From contig PKTR01000002.1 of assembly GCA_002869065.1 (NCBI GenBank), forward strand, positions 186,001 to 250,000: a stretch of DNA of 64,000 nt, given 5' to 3'. The notes beneath the pieces were generated by a model. The model saw only the letters and a list, made by a program, of their open reading frames with translations, was not told where the DNA came from and ran no database searches. The position numbers and the translations under genes were made by a program. The stretch comes from Hyphomicrobiales bacterium (GTDB lineage Bacteria > Pseudomonadota > Alphaproteobacteria > Rhizobiales > Rhodobiaceae). Below, one piece after another: positions 42,005-51,111 of the stretch; within the stretch, counting starts at the first letter, position 1; the number at the start of each line of letters is the position of its first letter.

Positions 42005-42934
42005 TCAATGGCCGCCCGCGAATACACGACCAAGGGAGTAGAACTCGTCCGGGGTCGCGACGAGGTTATAGCCGAGCCGGACGCAGACCAGCAAGACGAG
42101 AAGTGCTAAAAGTGCGCGCAATTGCTCGCCTCGCAGCTTCTGTCCGACCTGTGCGCCGAACTGCGCGCCGATGACGCCGCCGACCATGAGAATCAGGGCG
42201 AGCACCACGTCGACGGTCTGGTTGGTGGTCGATTGGATCACCGTGGTGAAGGCGGTGACGATCGCGATCTGAAACAGCGAGGTGCCGATCACGACGTTGG
42301 TCGGCACGCGCAGCAGGTAAATCATCGCCGGAACCATGATGAAGCCGCCGCCGACGCCCATGATCGAGGCGAGGATGCCGACCAGACCTCCGAGCACCAG
42401 CACGGGAATCGCGCTGAGATAGAGCTTGGAACGTTTGAAGCGGACCTTGAACGGTAGGCCGTGGATCCAGTTGTGGTGGCCGGGGCGGCGGACCATGGCC
42501 CGCTCGCCGCGCGACGTACGCCTGAGCGCATTGACGCTTTCGATCAGCATCAGGGCGCCGATGACACCGAGGAACAGCACGTAGCAGAGCGAAATGATCA
42601 GATCGAGCTGGCCGAGTTCCCGCAACAGGCGGAACAGCCAGACGCCGAACACCGAGCCGACGATACCGCCGGCCAAAAGCAGCATGCCGAGCCGGATATC
42701 GACCGAACGGCGACGGAAGTGCACCAGCGCGCCGGAAAAGGACGAGGCGACGATCTGGTTGGCCTCGGTGGCCACAGCGACCGCCGGCGGTATGCCGGTG
42801 AAGATGAGCAGCGGCGTCATCAGAAAGCCGCCGCCAACCCCGAACATGCCCGACAGGAAGCCAACCGCGCCCCCCATCCCCAGAATGAGGAAGATATTGA
42901 CCGGGATCTCTGCGATCGGCAGGTAGAGTTGCAC
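42005..42934 (-). CDS. TauE/SafE-family sulfite exporter
   Basis: A 309-residue membrane permease of the TauE/SafE family. It shows the paired half-signature typical of the family: GGAVGFLSGMFGVGGGFLMTPLL near residue 20 is repeated in the second half as GGLVGILASIMGVGGGFIMVPAM, each split here by its glycine motif; about eight helices are visible. The start is taken as GTG at 42934 (GGAAAGG upstream), because sequence before it is not membrane-like. Placed behind the dsr promoter, it could export the sulfite produced by DsrAB, though substrates vary in the family. Confidence 0.82.
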   Translation of the reverse strand: MQLYLPIAEIPVNIFLILGMGGAVGFLSGMFGVGGGFLMTPLLIFTGIPPAVAVATEANQIVASSFSGALVHFRRRSVDIRLGMLLLAGGIVGSVFGVWLFRLLRELGQLDLIISLCYVLFLGVIGALMLIESVNALRRTSRGERAMVRRPGHHNWIHGLPFKVRFKRSKLYLSAIPVLVLGGLVGILASIMGVGGGFIMVPAMIYLLRVPTNVVIGTSLFQIAIVTAFTTVIQSTTNQTVDVVLALILMVGGVIGAQFGAQVGQKLRGEQLRALLALLVLLVCVRLGYNLVATPDEFYSLGRVFAGGH

Positions 42935-43199
42935 GGGCCAGCCTTTCCGTCCGCCAGCGCGGCGAACACTCGAAAAAGGGCCATCGGCGGCGAACCTGTC
43001 AACACATATTTCCCTTTGAATATGGTCGATACGGCAGAGCGAACGCCCGTTCAGGGCCTTCTCCAGCCCCAGCGCCACCGGTAGAGCCGGCCATCGAGCA
43101 ATTTTTTTTAGAACGCGGAAAATCGGGTTGGGAGCGGCCGCAATCCCCGTCGCTGCAAATTCCTCGGGAATCTCGCCATGCAGCCGGCAATTCAGATAT

Positions 43200-43215
43200 A
43201 TTAGAGTTATCTAAT
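43200..43215. promoter_or_regulatory. palindrome ATTAGA-N4-TCTAAT upstream of feoA
   Basis: Perfect six-base arms around GTTA in a locally AT-rich patch, 210 bp before feoA. TTAGA/TCTAA half-sites recall the ICE motif bound by Irr in Rhizobiales, but spacing is one base shorter, so the assignment is tentative. Confidence 0.45.
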
Positions 43216-43358
43216 TGATGAGAAACGGGGTTTTCAACGTCACCGGATCGGCGGGCATCCCGCAACAGGTTCGAAGACGGCGGCGGCAAACGCCGAATCG
43301 TCAAGCATTTGATCAAAGTCAACGTCAGCGCCATGCGTGTGCGGTAGTGCAAACGCTA

Positions 43359-43375
43359 ATGCAAGTCGCTTGCAT
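43359..43375. promoter_or_regulatory. palindrome ATGCAAG-TCG-CTTGCAT upstream of feoA
   Basis: Perfect seven-base arms with a three-base spacer, 50 bp before the feoA start. Its position next to the start suits an operator; the binding protein is unknown. Confidence 0.5.
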
Positions 43376-43425
43376 CGATAGATCAAAGCCTCCATAGAAA
43401 AGAGACTGAAAAAGGGTTACGGCAC

Positions 43426-43767
43426 ATGATGCCCCTCCTCTTCCGAAAAAAAGCTGAGGCGCAGCACTCCGCGAGCATCGCTGCCCCGCGGGCGGACGGC
43501 GAACGTCATATGGAACGGACAAGCGGAATGGATGTTAGTGTCAAGGATCTGGCGATCGGCGAACGCGCCCGTGTGGTCGGTTATGTCCGTGGCGAGCGCC
43601 AGGGGCGTGAACGGCTGCTGACGATGGGGCTAACGCCGGGCACCGAGTTCACCGTCAGCCGCATCGCCCCGCTCGGCGACCCGATCGAGATCCGGGTTCG
43701 CGGCTTCTCCCTTTCCCTGCGCAAGAACGAAACGCATCTGCTGAAGATCGAGCGGGTCACGGGATGA
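43426..43767 (+). CDS. feoA: FeoA, iron transport accessory protein
   Basis: A FeoA SH3-like protein. The domain covers the C-terminal 75 residues: LAIGERARVVGYVRGERQGRERLLTMGLTPG is broken into the usual first strands and the MGLTPGT turn; IRVRGFSLSLRKNE ends it. The start at 43426 has AAAAAGGG nine bases upstream but gives a longer N-terminus than usual; starts at 43510 or 43528 would give normal length without a clear ribosome site. It overlaps feoB by four bases (ATGA). It supports ferrous iron uptake through FeoB. Confidence 0.85.
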   Translation: MMPLLFRKKAEAQHSASIAAPRADGERHMERTSGMDVSVKDLAIGERARVVGYVRGERQGRERLLTMGLTPGTEFTVSRIAPLGDPIEIRVRGFSLSLRKNETHLLKIERVTG

Positions 43768-46091
43768 CATCGGTCACCATCGCAACGGCCGGCAATCCGA
43801 ATTGCGGCAAGACGACCCTGTTCAATGCATTGACGGGCGCGCGCCAGCAGGTCGGCAACTGGCCGGGCGTGACCGTCGACCGCAAGGAAGGCTCGTTCAC
43901 CCACAAGGGAACGGCGATCACTGTGGTCGACCTGCCGGGCACCTATTCGCTCGGCGGCACGTCGGCGAGCGGGCTCGATGAATCAATTGCCCGCGACTAC
44001 ATCCTGTCGGGCGCCGCCGACCTCGTCATCAACATCGTCGACGCGTCCAATCTGGAGCGCAATCTCTACCTCACCGTTCAGCTGCTCGAGATGCGCGTGC
44101 CGATGATCGTGGCGCTGAACATGATGGATGCCGCCGCCGAGAGCGGGCTGCGAATCGACGCCGATGAGCTGTCCGCCCGGCTCGGCTGCCCAGTCATTCC
44201 GCTGGTCGCCAGCCGCAAGCAGGGCATCGATGCGCTGAAGGACGCGGTCCTCGCGCTTGCCGGCGAGCCGAAGGCGCCGAGCGCCGATCTCGGCTATCTG
44301 CCGCTGATCGAAGAAGCGATCGCGCGCCTCGTCCCCCACATCGAACCCTCGGCAACCGCGAGCCACCTCAACGAGCGCTGGCTCGCCGCCAAGCTGATCG
44401 AGGACGACGGCGTCGCGGCGAAGATCGTTGACGAGACGCTGCTCGATCTGGCCGCGCGCGAGCGCCAGAACATCGAAGACACGATGGACGAGGATATCGA
44501 CATCCTCTTCGCCGACAGCCGCTACGGGTTCGCCAACGCGCTGACGCGCGACTCGGTGAAACGCACCCACCGGGTCTCCCACACCACGTCCGACCGCATC
44601 GACGCCGTGGTGCTGAACCGGGTACTCGGCATCCCGATCTTTCTCGTCGTGATGTATCTGATGTTCCTGTTCGCGATCAATTTCGCGAGCGCCTTCATCG
44701 ATTTCTTCGACATCCTGACGGGCACGCTGCTGGTCGACGGACCGGCGCATCTGATGGCCTTGTGGGGCATGCCCGACTGGCTGATCGCGCTTTTGCCGAA
44801 GGGCATCGGCGTCGGCATCCAGACCGTGTCGACCTTCATTCCGGTGATCGGCTTCCTGTTCCTGTTCCTCACCTTCCTTGAGGACTCCGGCTACATGTCG
44901 CGCGCCGCCTTCGTCATGGACCGCTCGATGCGGGCGATCGGCCTGCCGGGCAAGTCCTTCATTCCGATGATCCTCGGCTTCGGCTGCACGGTGCCGGCGG
45001 TGATGGCGGCCCGCACGCTCGACAACCGCCGCGACCGGATCATGACGGTGATGATGGCGCCGTTCATGTCGTGCGGCGCCCGGCTGCCGGTCTATGCGCT
45101 GTTCGCCGCCGCCTTCTTCCCGAGTGGCGGGCAGAACATCGTCTTCCTTCTGTACCTGCTCGGTATCGTCTTTGCCGTGATGACCGGCCTGGCGCTGAAG
45201 AACACGCTGCTGCGCGGCCAGACCTCGCCGTTCATCATGGAGCTGCCGCCCTATCACATCCCGACCATCAAGGGCCTGCTGCGGCAGACCTGGGACCGGC
45301 TGAAGAACTTCATTTTCGATGCCGGCAAGATGATCGTCGCGGTGATCGTCGTTCTGAGCGTGCTCAACACGCTCGGCACGGACGGCAGCATCGGCAACGA
45401 GAACACCGACAAGTCGGTGCTGGCGACGATCGGCAAGACGATCACGCCGGTGGTGTCGCCGATGGGCATTTCGCAAGACAACTGGCCGGCGACCGTCGGC
45501 CTGTTCACCGGCATCTTCGCCAAGGAGGCCGTGGTCGGCGCGCTCGATTCGCTCTACACCCGCATGGCCGAAGCCGACGCACCGGCGACAGGCGCGGAAG
45601 ACGACGGATTCGATCTCGCCGCCGGCATCGGCGAGGCATTTGCCTCGATCCCGGCCAATCTCACCGACGCGCTCGCCAGTTTCGCCGATCCGCTCGGCAT
45701 CGACATCGGCGACCTCAGCGATCAGACGGCGGCGGCGACCGATCAGGGCGTTGCGAGCGGAACCTTCGGCGCCATGGCGAGCCGCTTCGATGGCGTCGTC
45801 GGCGCCCTCGCCTATCTGGTCATGATCCTGCTCTACATCCCTTGCGTTGCCGCGATCTCGGCGATCTGGCGCGAGACCGGTACGCGCTGGACGCTGTTCG
45901 CCGCTGGCTGGACCACCGGGCTCGCCTATGGAACCTCCGTACTCGTCTACCAGATCGGCACTTATGGCGCGCATCCGAGCTCGTCGCTGCTGTGGATCGG
46001 CGGGGTTCTCTCGGTCTTCGTTCTGGTGCTGACCGCGATGCGCATGATGGGCAGCGACACCGATGGCGCCGACCTGTCTCCGGCGGAGTAG
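43764..46091 (+). CDS. feoB: FeoB, ferrous iron transporter
   Basis: A 775-residue transporter. The N-terminal G domain has GNPNCGKT (residues 10-17), the switch DLPGTYSL and NMMD; a helical linker and the membrane part follow, with two Gate regions: LGFGCTVPAVMAAR and the later FAKEAVVGALDSLY. Iron uptake is needed for the many Fe-S and haem proteins of the dsr system. It overlaps feoA and is followed five bases later by feoC. Confidence 0.96.
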   Translation: MTSVTIATAGNPNCGKTTLFNALTGARQQVGNWPGVTVDRKEGSFTHKGTAITVVDLPGTYSLGGTSASGLDESIARDYILSGAADLVINIVDASNLERNLYLTVQLLEMRVPMIVALNMMDAAAESGLRIDADELSARLGCPVIPLVASRKQGIDALKDAVLALAGEPKAPSADLGYLPLIEEAIARLVPHIEPSATASHLNERWLAAKLIEDDGVAAKIVDETLLDLAARERQNIEDTMDEDIDILFADSRYGFANALTRDSVKRTHRVSHTTSDRIDAVVLNRVLGIPIFLVVMYLMFLFAINFASAFIDFFDILTGTLLVDGPAHLMALWGMPDWLIALLPKGIGVGIQTVSTFIPVIGFLFLFLTFLEDSGYMSRAAFVMDRSMRAIGLPGKSFIPMILGFGCTVPAVMAARTLDNRRDRIMTVMMAPFMSCGARLPVYALFAAAFFPSGGQNIVFLLYLLGIVFAVMTGLALKNTLLRGQTSPFIMELPPYHIPTIKGLLRQTWDRLKNFIFDAGKMIVAVIVVLSVLNTLGTDGSIGNENTDKSVLATIGKTITPVVSPMGISQDNWPATVGLFTGIFAKEAVVGALDSLYTRMAEADAPATGAEDDGFDLAAGIGEAFASIPANLTDALASFADPLGIDIGDLSDQTAAATDQGVASGTFGAMASRFDGVVGALAYLVMILLYIPCVAAISAIWRETGTRWTLFAAGWTTGLAYGTSVLVYQIGTYGAHPSSSLLWIGGVLSVFVLVLTAMRMMGSDTDGADLSPAE

Positions 46092-46096
46092 AGCCC

Positions 46097-46360
46097 ATGC
46101 TGATCAGCGACATCCGCAGCTACATCGCCGATGCCGGGCGAGTCTCGGTCTCCAGCATCGCGGCCCGCTTCGACATCGAGCCCGATGCGCTGAAGGGTAT
46201 CCTCGACACGCTTGCGGCGAAGGGCACGATCCGGCCCGTCGGCGAACCGCAATCGGCCTGCAGCACAGGCAGCGGCTGCAACAGCGGCGGGTGCGGATGC
46301 TGCTCCTACGGCGTTGAAGAAATCTACGAATGGGTCGGCCGGCGGCGCGACCGCGCCTGA
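46097..46360 (+). CDS. feoC: FeoC-like iron-sulfur winged-helix protein
   Basis: An 87-residue protein: MLISDIRSYIADAGRVSVSSIAARFDIEPDALKGIL forms the winged helix typical of FeoC (split here between the first helix and the recognition part), then a cysteine-rich loop (CSTGSGCNSGGCGCC) that probably binds a redox-sensitive Fe-S cluster, and a YEWVGRRR end. Third gene of feoABC, likely co-transcribed. FeoC proteins modulate FeoB stability or expression. Confidence 0.8.
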   Translation: MLISDIRSYIADAGRVSVSSIAARFDIEPDALKGILDTLAAKGTIRPVGEPQSACSTGSGCNSGGCGCCSYGVEEIYEWVGRRRDRA

Positions 46361-46539
46361 GCTCCGGCACGCGACGCGCGGCGGCGGCGTCACCTTGCGC
46401 GATTCGTCGCGACGATTCCCCAAGTGTTCCCCTTTGACGCTCCGCCGAATGCGGGCATCATGGCGAAAAAGGCACCGTCTCACCGGCTGTTCAACACATG
46501 GCTGGCGGTGTTCTTGTTGTGCGGGGAAGCGGGGCAATC

Positions 46540-47406
46540 ATGTTTTTCACGTCGCCACAGGGGTTCCGGGACTGGGACCGCAAGGCCGTCACGGTTTTTG
46601 GCATGTCGGGGGTTGGCAAGACGACCGTCGCCTCGATGCTGCGCTCGAGCGAGTGGTTCCACTATTCGGTCGATTTCCGCATCGGCACCCGCTACATGGG
46701 CGAGCACATCGTCGACAATTTCAAGCGCGAGGCGATGAAGGTCAAATTCCTGCGCGACCTGCTGATCTCGGATTCGATCTACATTTCCTCGAACATCTCG
46801 TTCAACAATCTCGATCCGCTGTCGACCTATCTCGGCAAGCCGGGCAAGGCGGCGCTCGGCGGCATCTCCTTTCCGCAATACCGCAAGCGCCAGGAACAGC
46901 ACCGCGTGGCCGAAATCGCCGCGCTGCGGGACGTTCCGGCCTTCATCGAGAAGGCGCGCGACATCTACGACTACGACCAGTTCATCTGCGATTCCGGCGG
47001 CAGCCTCTGCCACGTGGTCGACCCGGACGACCCGAAGGACCCGGTGCTGTCGGTGCTGGCGAAGAACACGCTGCTGCTCTACATCCGCGGCACGGCCGAA
47101 CACGCGGCGATGCTGGTCGAGCGGTTCAAGGCCGATCCGAAGCCGATGCACTACCCCGACGACCTGCTGTGCGAGCTGTGGAACATTTTCAAACGGGACA
47201 ACGATATCCGCCGCGACCGCGATGTCGATCCGAACGCGTTCGCGGTGTGGGGGTTCGAGCAATTGCTGCACACCCGCATCCCGCTCTATGAGGCGATCGC
47301 GGCCAAGCACGGCTATACCGTGGAGGCCGAGGAAATGATGGCAGTGAAGAGCGCGGGCGACTTCGTCGACCTCATCGCCACGGCGATTTCCCGACGCACG
47401 GACTGA
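46540..47406 (+). CDS. P-loop ATPase of unknown function
   Basis: A 288-residue protein with a P-loop GMSGVGKTT (residues 21-29) directly after an N-terminal strand (VTVF). Other motifs include [31 protein letters not shown] as a likely Walker B region and [11 protein letters not shown]. No membrane segment is seen. The ATG at 46540 is preceded by GGGG-rich sequence; the frame is open from 46498. It lies 148 bp ahead of metA in the same direction. A kinase or nucleotide-dependent switch role is possible; the family is not identified. Confidence 0.6.
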   Translation: MFFTSPQGFRDWDRKAVTVFGMSGVGKTTVASMLRSSEWFHYSVDFRIGTRYMGEHIVDNFKREAMKVKFLRDLLISDSIYISSNISFNNLDPLSTYLGKPGKAALGGISFPQYRKRQEQHRVAEIAALRDVPAFIEKARDIYDYDQFICDSGGSLCHVVDPDDPKDPVLSVLAKNTLLLYIRGTAEHAAMLVERFKADPKPMHYPDDLLCELWNIFKRDNDIRRDRDVDPNAFAVWGFEQLLHTRIPLYEAIAAKHGYTVEAEEMMAVKSAGDFVDLIATAISRRTD

Positions 47407-47554
47407 TACACCGCCGGTTCGGTCATGCTGGCCGGACGAGCTGTCAGTTGCGAACGCGCCCGCAACCGCCTATCTCATTCTCCCGCACCTTTCGCAGCGG
47501 CACCGGGGAAGCTCCGGCGCCACGAAGGGAGCGCATCCGAAGCAGGAGCCTGTC

Positions 47555-48475
47555 ATGCCGATCAAGATTCCCGACGATCTTCCCGCCCGCGCCACGCTGG
47601 AGCAGGAAGGCGTCATGATCATGACCGAGGAGATGGCGGTCCGTCAGGACATCCGTCCCCTGCAGGTGGCGCTGCTCAATCTGATGCCGAACAAGGTCCG
47701 CACCGAGACGCAGTTCGCCCGGCTGATCGGCGCCTCGCCGCTGCAGGTCGAATTCACGCTGATCAAGATCGGCGGCCACACGCCGAAGAACGCCTCGGCG
47801 GCGCACATGCTCGCCTTCTACGAGGATTGGGAAGCCGTTCGGGACCGCAAGTTCGACGGGCTGGTGATCACCGGCGCGCCGATCGAGCGGCTCGAGTTCG
47901 AAGAGGTGACCTATTGGAACGAGCTGAAGCAGATCCTCGACTGGACGCAGACCAACGTCCATTCGACCATGGGGATCTGCTGGGGCGCGCAGGCGGCGCT
48001 GCACTATTTCCACGGCGTGCCGAAGCACGACCTGCAGCGCAAGGCGTTCGGCGTGTTCCGCCACCGCAATCTCAATCCGGCGTCGCCCTATCTGCGCGGC
48101 TTCTCCGACGACTTCTCGATTCCGGTGTCGCGCTGGACGGAAATCCGCAACACCGATCTGCCGGAGGATACCGGGCTTGAACTGCTGATGGAGTCGGACG
48201 ACACCGGGCCGTGCCTGATCGACGATCCAACGCGCCGCTTCCTCTACATGTTCAATCACATCGAGTACGATTCGAGCTCGCTGGCGGAGGAATACTGGCG
48301 CGACGTGGAGGCCGGCATCGACATGCAGGTGCCGCATGCCTACTTCCCGAGCAACGATCCGCACCTGACGCCGGAAAACCGCTGGCGCAGCCACGCGCAT
48401 CTCTTGTTCGGCAACTGGATCAATCAGGTCTACCAGACCACGTCGTACGATCTGGACAATATCGGGACGGAGTAA
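47555..48475 (+). CDS. metA: homoserine O-acetyltransferase (MetA family)
   Basis: A 306-residue MetA-family acyltransferase. The catalytic cysteine C142 lies in [12 protein letters not shown] and the conserved histidine in YMFNHIEYD. Residue 111 is glutamate ([10 protein letters not shown]); in studied MetA enzymes Glu111 goes with acetyl-CoA and Gly111 with succinyl-CoA, so an acetyltransferase is expected rather than the succinyltransferase of E. coli. It makes the activated homoserine for methionine synthesis from sulfide. No SAM riboswitch was recognised in the 148-bp leader. Confidence 0.9.
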   Translation: MPIKIPDDLPARATLEQEGVMIMTEEMAVRQDIRPLQVALLNLMPNKVRTETQFARLIGASPLQVEFTLIKIGGHTPKNASAAHMLAFYEDWEAVRDRKFDGLVITGAPIERLEFEEVTYWNELKQILDWTQTNVHSTMGICWGAQAALHYFHGVPKHDLQRKAFGVFRHRNLNPASPYLRGFSDDFSIPVSRWTEIRNTDLPEDTGLELLMESDDTGPCLIDDPTRRFLYMFNHIEYDSSSLAEEYWRDVEAGIDMQVPHAYFPSNDPHLTPENRWRSHAHLLFGNWINQVYQTTSYDLDNIGTE

Positions 48476-48511
48476 CGTGCAGGACGGAGCCCTTAGAGGT
48501 CATCTTGAAAA

Positions 48512-48528
48512 AACACCATAGTGGTGTT
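48512..48528. promoter_or_regulatory. palindrome before mqsR (probable MqsA operator)
   Basis: AACACCA, TAG, TGGTGTT: perfect seven-base arms, ending ten bases before the mqsR start. Position and size fit autoregulation by the antitoxin. Confidence 0.65.
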
Positions 48529-48538
48529 ATTTTCCGTC

Positions 48539-48856
48539 ATGATCGACAAGCGAAAAGCGACCTACGATCTTGACGCAATTCAGACTGCTTTCTTCAGCGA
48601 AAGCAGTCTGGTTGCTACCGGTTCCGCGCTTCGCGGCGCTGCCGCGCTTGGATTTGGACGGCGTGAAATCGTCCGGACCATCCAATCGATCAGGCGCAAG
48701 CATTTCGTCAAGTCGATGACGTCCTATGCCGACCACCGCATCTGGCAGGATGTTTATTACGTGCCGAGCGAGGTAGGAACACTCTACGTCAAGTTCACGG
48801 CTGGAGCCGTGACGGAGTTTCTCCTCCTGTCGTTCAAGGAGAAAGACAATGGCTGA
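48539..48856 (+). CDS. mqsR: MqsR-family toxin
   Basis: A 105-residue RelE-like mRNA interferase of the MqsR family: KATYDLDAIQTAFFSES, the ALRGAAALGFGRREIV helix, and the diagnostic KSMTSYADHRIWQDVYY, which contains the Lys, Gln and Tyr placed like K56, Q68 and Y81 of the E. coli toxin. The last part VKFTAGAVTEFLLLSFKEK is the final strand pair. It overlaps mqsA by eight bases, with the toxin first as in E. coli. Confidence 0.88.
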   Translation: MIDKRKATYDLDAIQTAFFSESSLVATGSALRGAAALGFGRREIVRTIQSIRRKHFVKSMTSYADHRIWQDVYYVPSEVGTLYVKFTAGAVTEFLLLSFKEKDNG

Positions 48857-49274
48857 AGCGATTTGCCCGGAATGCGGCCATCCGATGCATCGCGACGAGC
48901 GGCCGATGACCATCACCTATAAGGACCAGTCGACCACTTTCGACATGCCGGGCTGGTACTGCAATGACGATGGCGAGAGTCTCCATAGCGGCGACGACAT
49001 GAAGGTCTCCGACCGGGCACTGAACCGGCTGAAGGCCGAAGTCGAAGGCTTGCTCGAACCGCAAACGATTCGCCGGATACGCAAGCGCCTGAAACTTACG
49101 CAGAAGGATGCCGGCCGCCTCATCGGTGGCGGTCCCAATGCGTTTCAGAAATACGAAAGCGGTGATGTCCTTGTCAGCCGGGCTGTGACCAGCGCTCTGC
49201 TCCTGCTCGATTCCAATCCCGACGGCCTGGAGACGCTCAAAAAGCGCGCGGCAGGCGCAAGCGAAGCTGCGTAG
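48849..49274 (+). CDS. mqsA: MqsA-family antitoxin
   Basis: A 141-residue antitoxin with an N-terminal zinc-binding part (C6, C9, C38) and a C-terminal HTH (about 70-128: TIRRIRKRLKLTQKDAGRLI and GGGPNAFQKYESGDVLVS). The fourth zinc ligand of E. coli MqsA is replaced by D41, so metal binding may differ. It neutralises MqsR and probably represses through the palindrome at 48512-48528. A terminator follows at 49298-49325. Confidence 0.88.
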   Translation: MAEAICPECGHPMHRDERPMTITYKDQSTTFDMPGWYCNDDGESLHSGDDMKVSDRALNRLKAEVEGLLEPQTIRRIRKRLKLTQKDAGRLIGGGPNAFQKYESGDVLVSRAVTSALLLLDSNPDGLETLKKRAAGASEAA

Positions 49275-49297
49275 CTGCAAGCATCGTTGCCAAACAA

Positions 49298-49325
49298 AAA
49301 GGCCGCGGATCGCTCCGCGGCCTTT
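49298..49325. terminator. bidirectional terminator between mqsA and sat
   Basis: AAAGGCCGCGGA (49298-49309) and TCCGCGGCCTTT (49314-49325) with a TCGC loop; A/T runs on both sides serve both convergent units. Confidence 0.9.
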
Positions 49326-49349
49326 CGTGTGTCTGATACTCCGATCGCG

Positions 49350-50528
49350 TCAGGCGATCTTGGTCTTGGCGTAGAATTCCTGCAGCACCGCGACCACTTC
49401 TGGACGCGAGAACTCCGGCGGGATCGGATCGCCATTGGCCAGCATCTCGCGCTGCTTGGTGCCGGAGATGTTGATCTGGTCTTCCTTGCCGTGCGGGCAG
49501 GTCTTGGCGGTCGCCATGCCGTAGCACTTCTTGCAGTAGAAGGTGATGTCGATCTTGAGCGGCTCGGTGACCAGCGCACCGTCCCACAGCTCATCGAAGA
49601 TGTGCTGGGCATCGAACGGGCCATAGTAGTCGCCGACGCCGGCGTGATCGCGGCCGACGACGAGGTGCGAGCAGCCGAAGTTCTGACGGATCAGCGCATG
49701 CATCAGCGCCTCGCGCGGGCCGGCATAACGCATCTCGATCGGGTAACCGGCCTGCACCACGGTGCCGGGGCGGAAATAGTTGTCGATCATCGCCTGGATC
49801 GCCTTGGTGCGAACCTCGGCCGGGATGTCGCCCGGCTTCAGCGCGCCGAGAACCTGGTGGATGAAGACGCCGTCGGTGACTTCGGCGGCGATCTTGACCA
49901 GATGCTCGTGGCTGCGGTGCATCGGGTTGCGGGTCTGGAAGGCGGCGACCCGCGACCAGCCCTTCTGCAGGAAGAGCGCACGCGATTCGGCCGGGCGCAG
50001 ATAGAGCCCTGCATACTTGGTCGGGAACTCGCCCTCGGAAAGCGCCTTGACCGGGCCGGCGAGGTTCACCGCGCCCTGTGCCATGACCTTCTGCACGCCC
50101 GGATGCTCGGGATCGGTGGTGCGGAAGACATGCTCGCACTCAAGCGCCTTGTCGATGGCGTACTTCTCGCGCACTTCCATGATGCCGAGGATTTCATTGT
50201 TGGAAGCGTCGACCAGCGCCACTTCCTCCTCGATGCCGATCGAGTCGGCGAGATCGCGCGACGTCGACAGCGTGATCGGGATCGGCCAGAAGACGCCGCT
50301 GGTCAGCTTCATGTCGACGCAAGCACCGCGCCAGTCGGCCTCGCCCATGAAGCCTTCGAGCGGCGTGTAGGCGCCCATGGCCAGCATGAACAGGTCGGAG
50401 ACCTCGCGCGAGGTCATCGGGATCTTCTTCAGCCCTTCGGCGCGCTTGAGCTCTTCCGCCCGCTCTATTTCCGGAGCAAGCAGCGGTTTCAGCGTTGCCG
50501 CGCCGTGCGGCGGTACGAGATGCGACAT
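49350..50528 (-). CDS. sat: ATP sulfurylase (Sat)
   Basis: A 392-residue homo-oligomeric ATP sulfurylase: PUA-like N-terminal domain (1-160) and catalytic domain with [12 protein letters not shown] (198-209) and GRDHAG (292-297), plus [16 protein letters not shown] late in the protein, a cysteine group likely to bind zinc. This is the dissimilatory form, unlike assimilatory CysDN. In sulfur oxidisers it makes ATP and sulfate from APS and pyrophosphate. The ATG at 50528 follows GGAGGGGG. No aprAB genes are in the window. Confidence 0.94.
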   Translation of the reverse strand: MSHLVPPHGAATLKPLLAPEIERAEELKRAEGLKKIPMTSREVSDLFMLAMGAYTPLEGFMGEADWRGACVDMKLTSGVFWPIPITLSTSRDLADSIGIEEEVALVDASNNEILGIMEVREKYAIDKALECEHVFRTTDPEHPGVQKVMAQGAVNLAGPVKALSEGEFPTKYAGLYLRPAESRALFLQKGWSRVAAFQTRNPMHRSHEHLVKIAAEVTDGVFIHQVLGALKPGDIPAEVRTKAIQAMIDNYFRPGTVVQAGYPIEMRYAGPREALMHALIRQNFGCSHLVVGRDHAGVGDYYGPFDAQHIFDELWDGALVTEPLKIDITFYCKKCYGMATAKTCPHGKEDQINISGTKQREMLANGDPIPPEFSRPEVVAVLQEFYAKTKIA

Positions 50529-51111
50529 GGGGTTCCCCCTCCCGTGAAGTGTGCAATCGGGGCTATTTCTGTTCGCCCCATTCCGCCGGCTTACCCTCAT
50601 CGGCATAGCGGTCGTGATGGCGCGAACAGTAAGTCATCCCGAGTGTTCGTTCAAAAAAAGAATATTAGGACTTTTGCATAAGCCGCCGATGCACAGGTTA
50701 CGGGGCAGAGCCCCGGACATTCGGCAGCCTGCTCCGGTCCGGCGGGTCGCGATGTGTTTCGCACAGCCGCAGGCGTTCTCAAGGACTCTTGGTGCCGCGG
50801 CATAACGCGGCCCAACCGGTCATATCGAAGCCGATTTCATTACGCGGATCGCGTGTCTTTCGTGGCGGTGAAATCGTGCTATGAGTTAGCGATGTCTAAA
50901 CTCGGTTTTCCCAGCCGGGCTTTTGCACATAAAATTGGGGAACTGCTGGGATACCCGTGCCGCCCCGAAAAGGGGCACGGCAGGGGACATGACTGCAATG
51001 CCGTATCGGCGAAGGGGCCACGGCTGCGGGGGACCGGACAAGATGTGCCGGGTGCCCGCCTGGTTTGTCCTGCGGTGACATGGCCGCACGGCAAAGGGGA
51101 TTGGAGAGACC
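50529..51111. other. 583-bp divergent region between sat and glgP
   Basis: No gene is recognised. A hairpin with CCGTG...CCCC arms and a GAAAA loop lies about 50955-50982, in the likely glgP leader. The glgP ribosome site TTGGAGAG is at its end. Confidence 0.5.

Larger units (their letters stand above)
42935..43425. other. 491-bp divergent region between the exporter and feo genes
   Basis: No gene is recognised. It holds two palindromes annotated separately (43200-43215 and 43359-43375) and the feoA ribosome site AAAAAGGG (about 43408). Confidence 0.5.

Noticed and set aside
42935-43078. 48-residue N-terminal extension of the TauE-family exporter
   Set aside because: The extra residues are basic and not membrane-like, and GTG at 42934 has a usable ribosome site.
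43309-43316. FNR/FixK box TTGATCAA upstream of feoA
   Set aside because: The half-sites abut without the four-base spacer needed for TTGAT-N4-ATCAA.
47407-47554. SAM-II or other SAM riboswitch upstream of metA
   Set aside because: Such elements are common before alphaproteobacterial metA, but the conserved pseudoknot sequence of SAM-II is not seen here.
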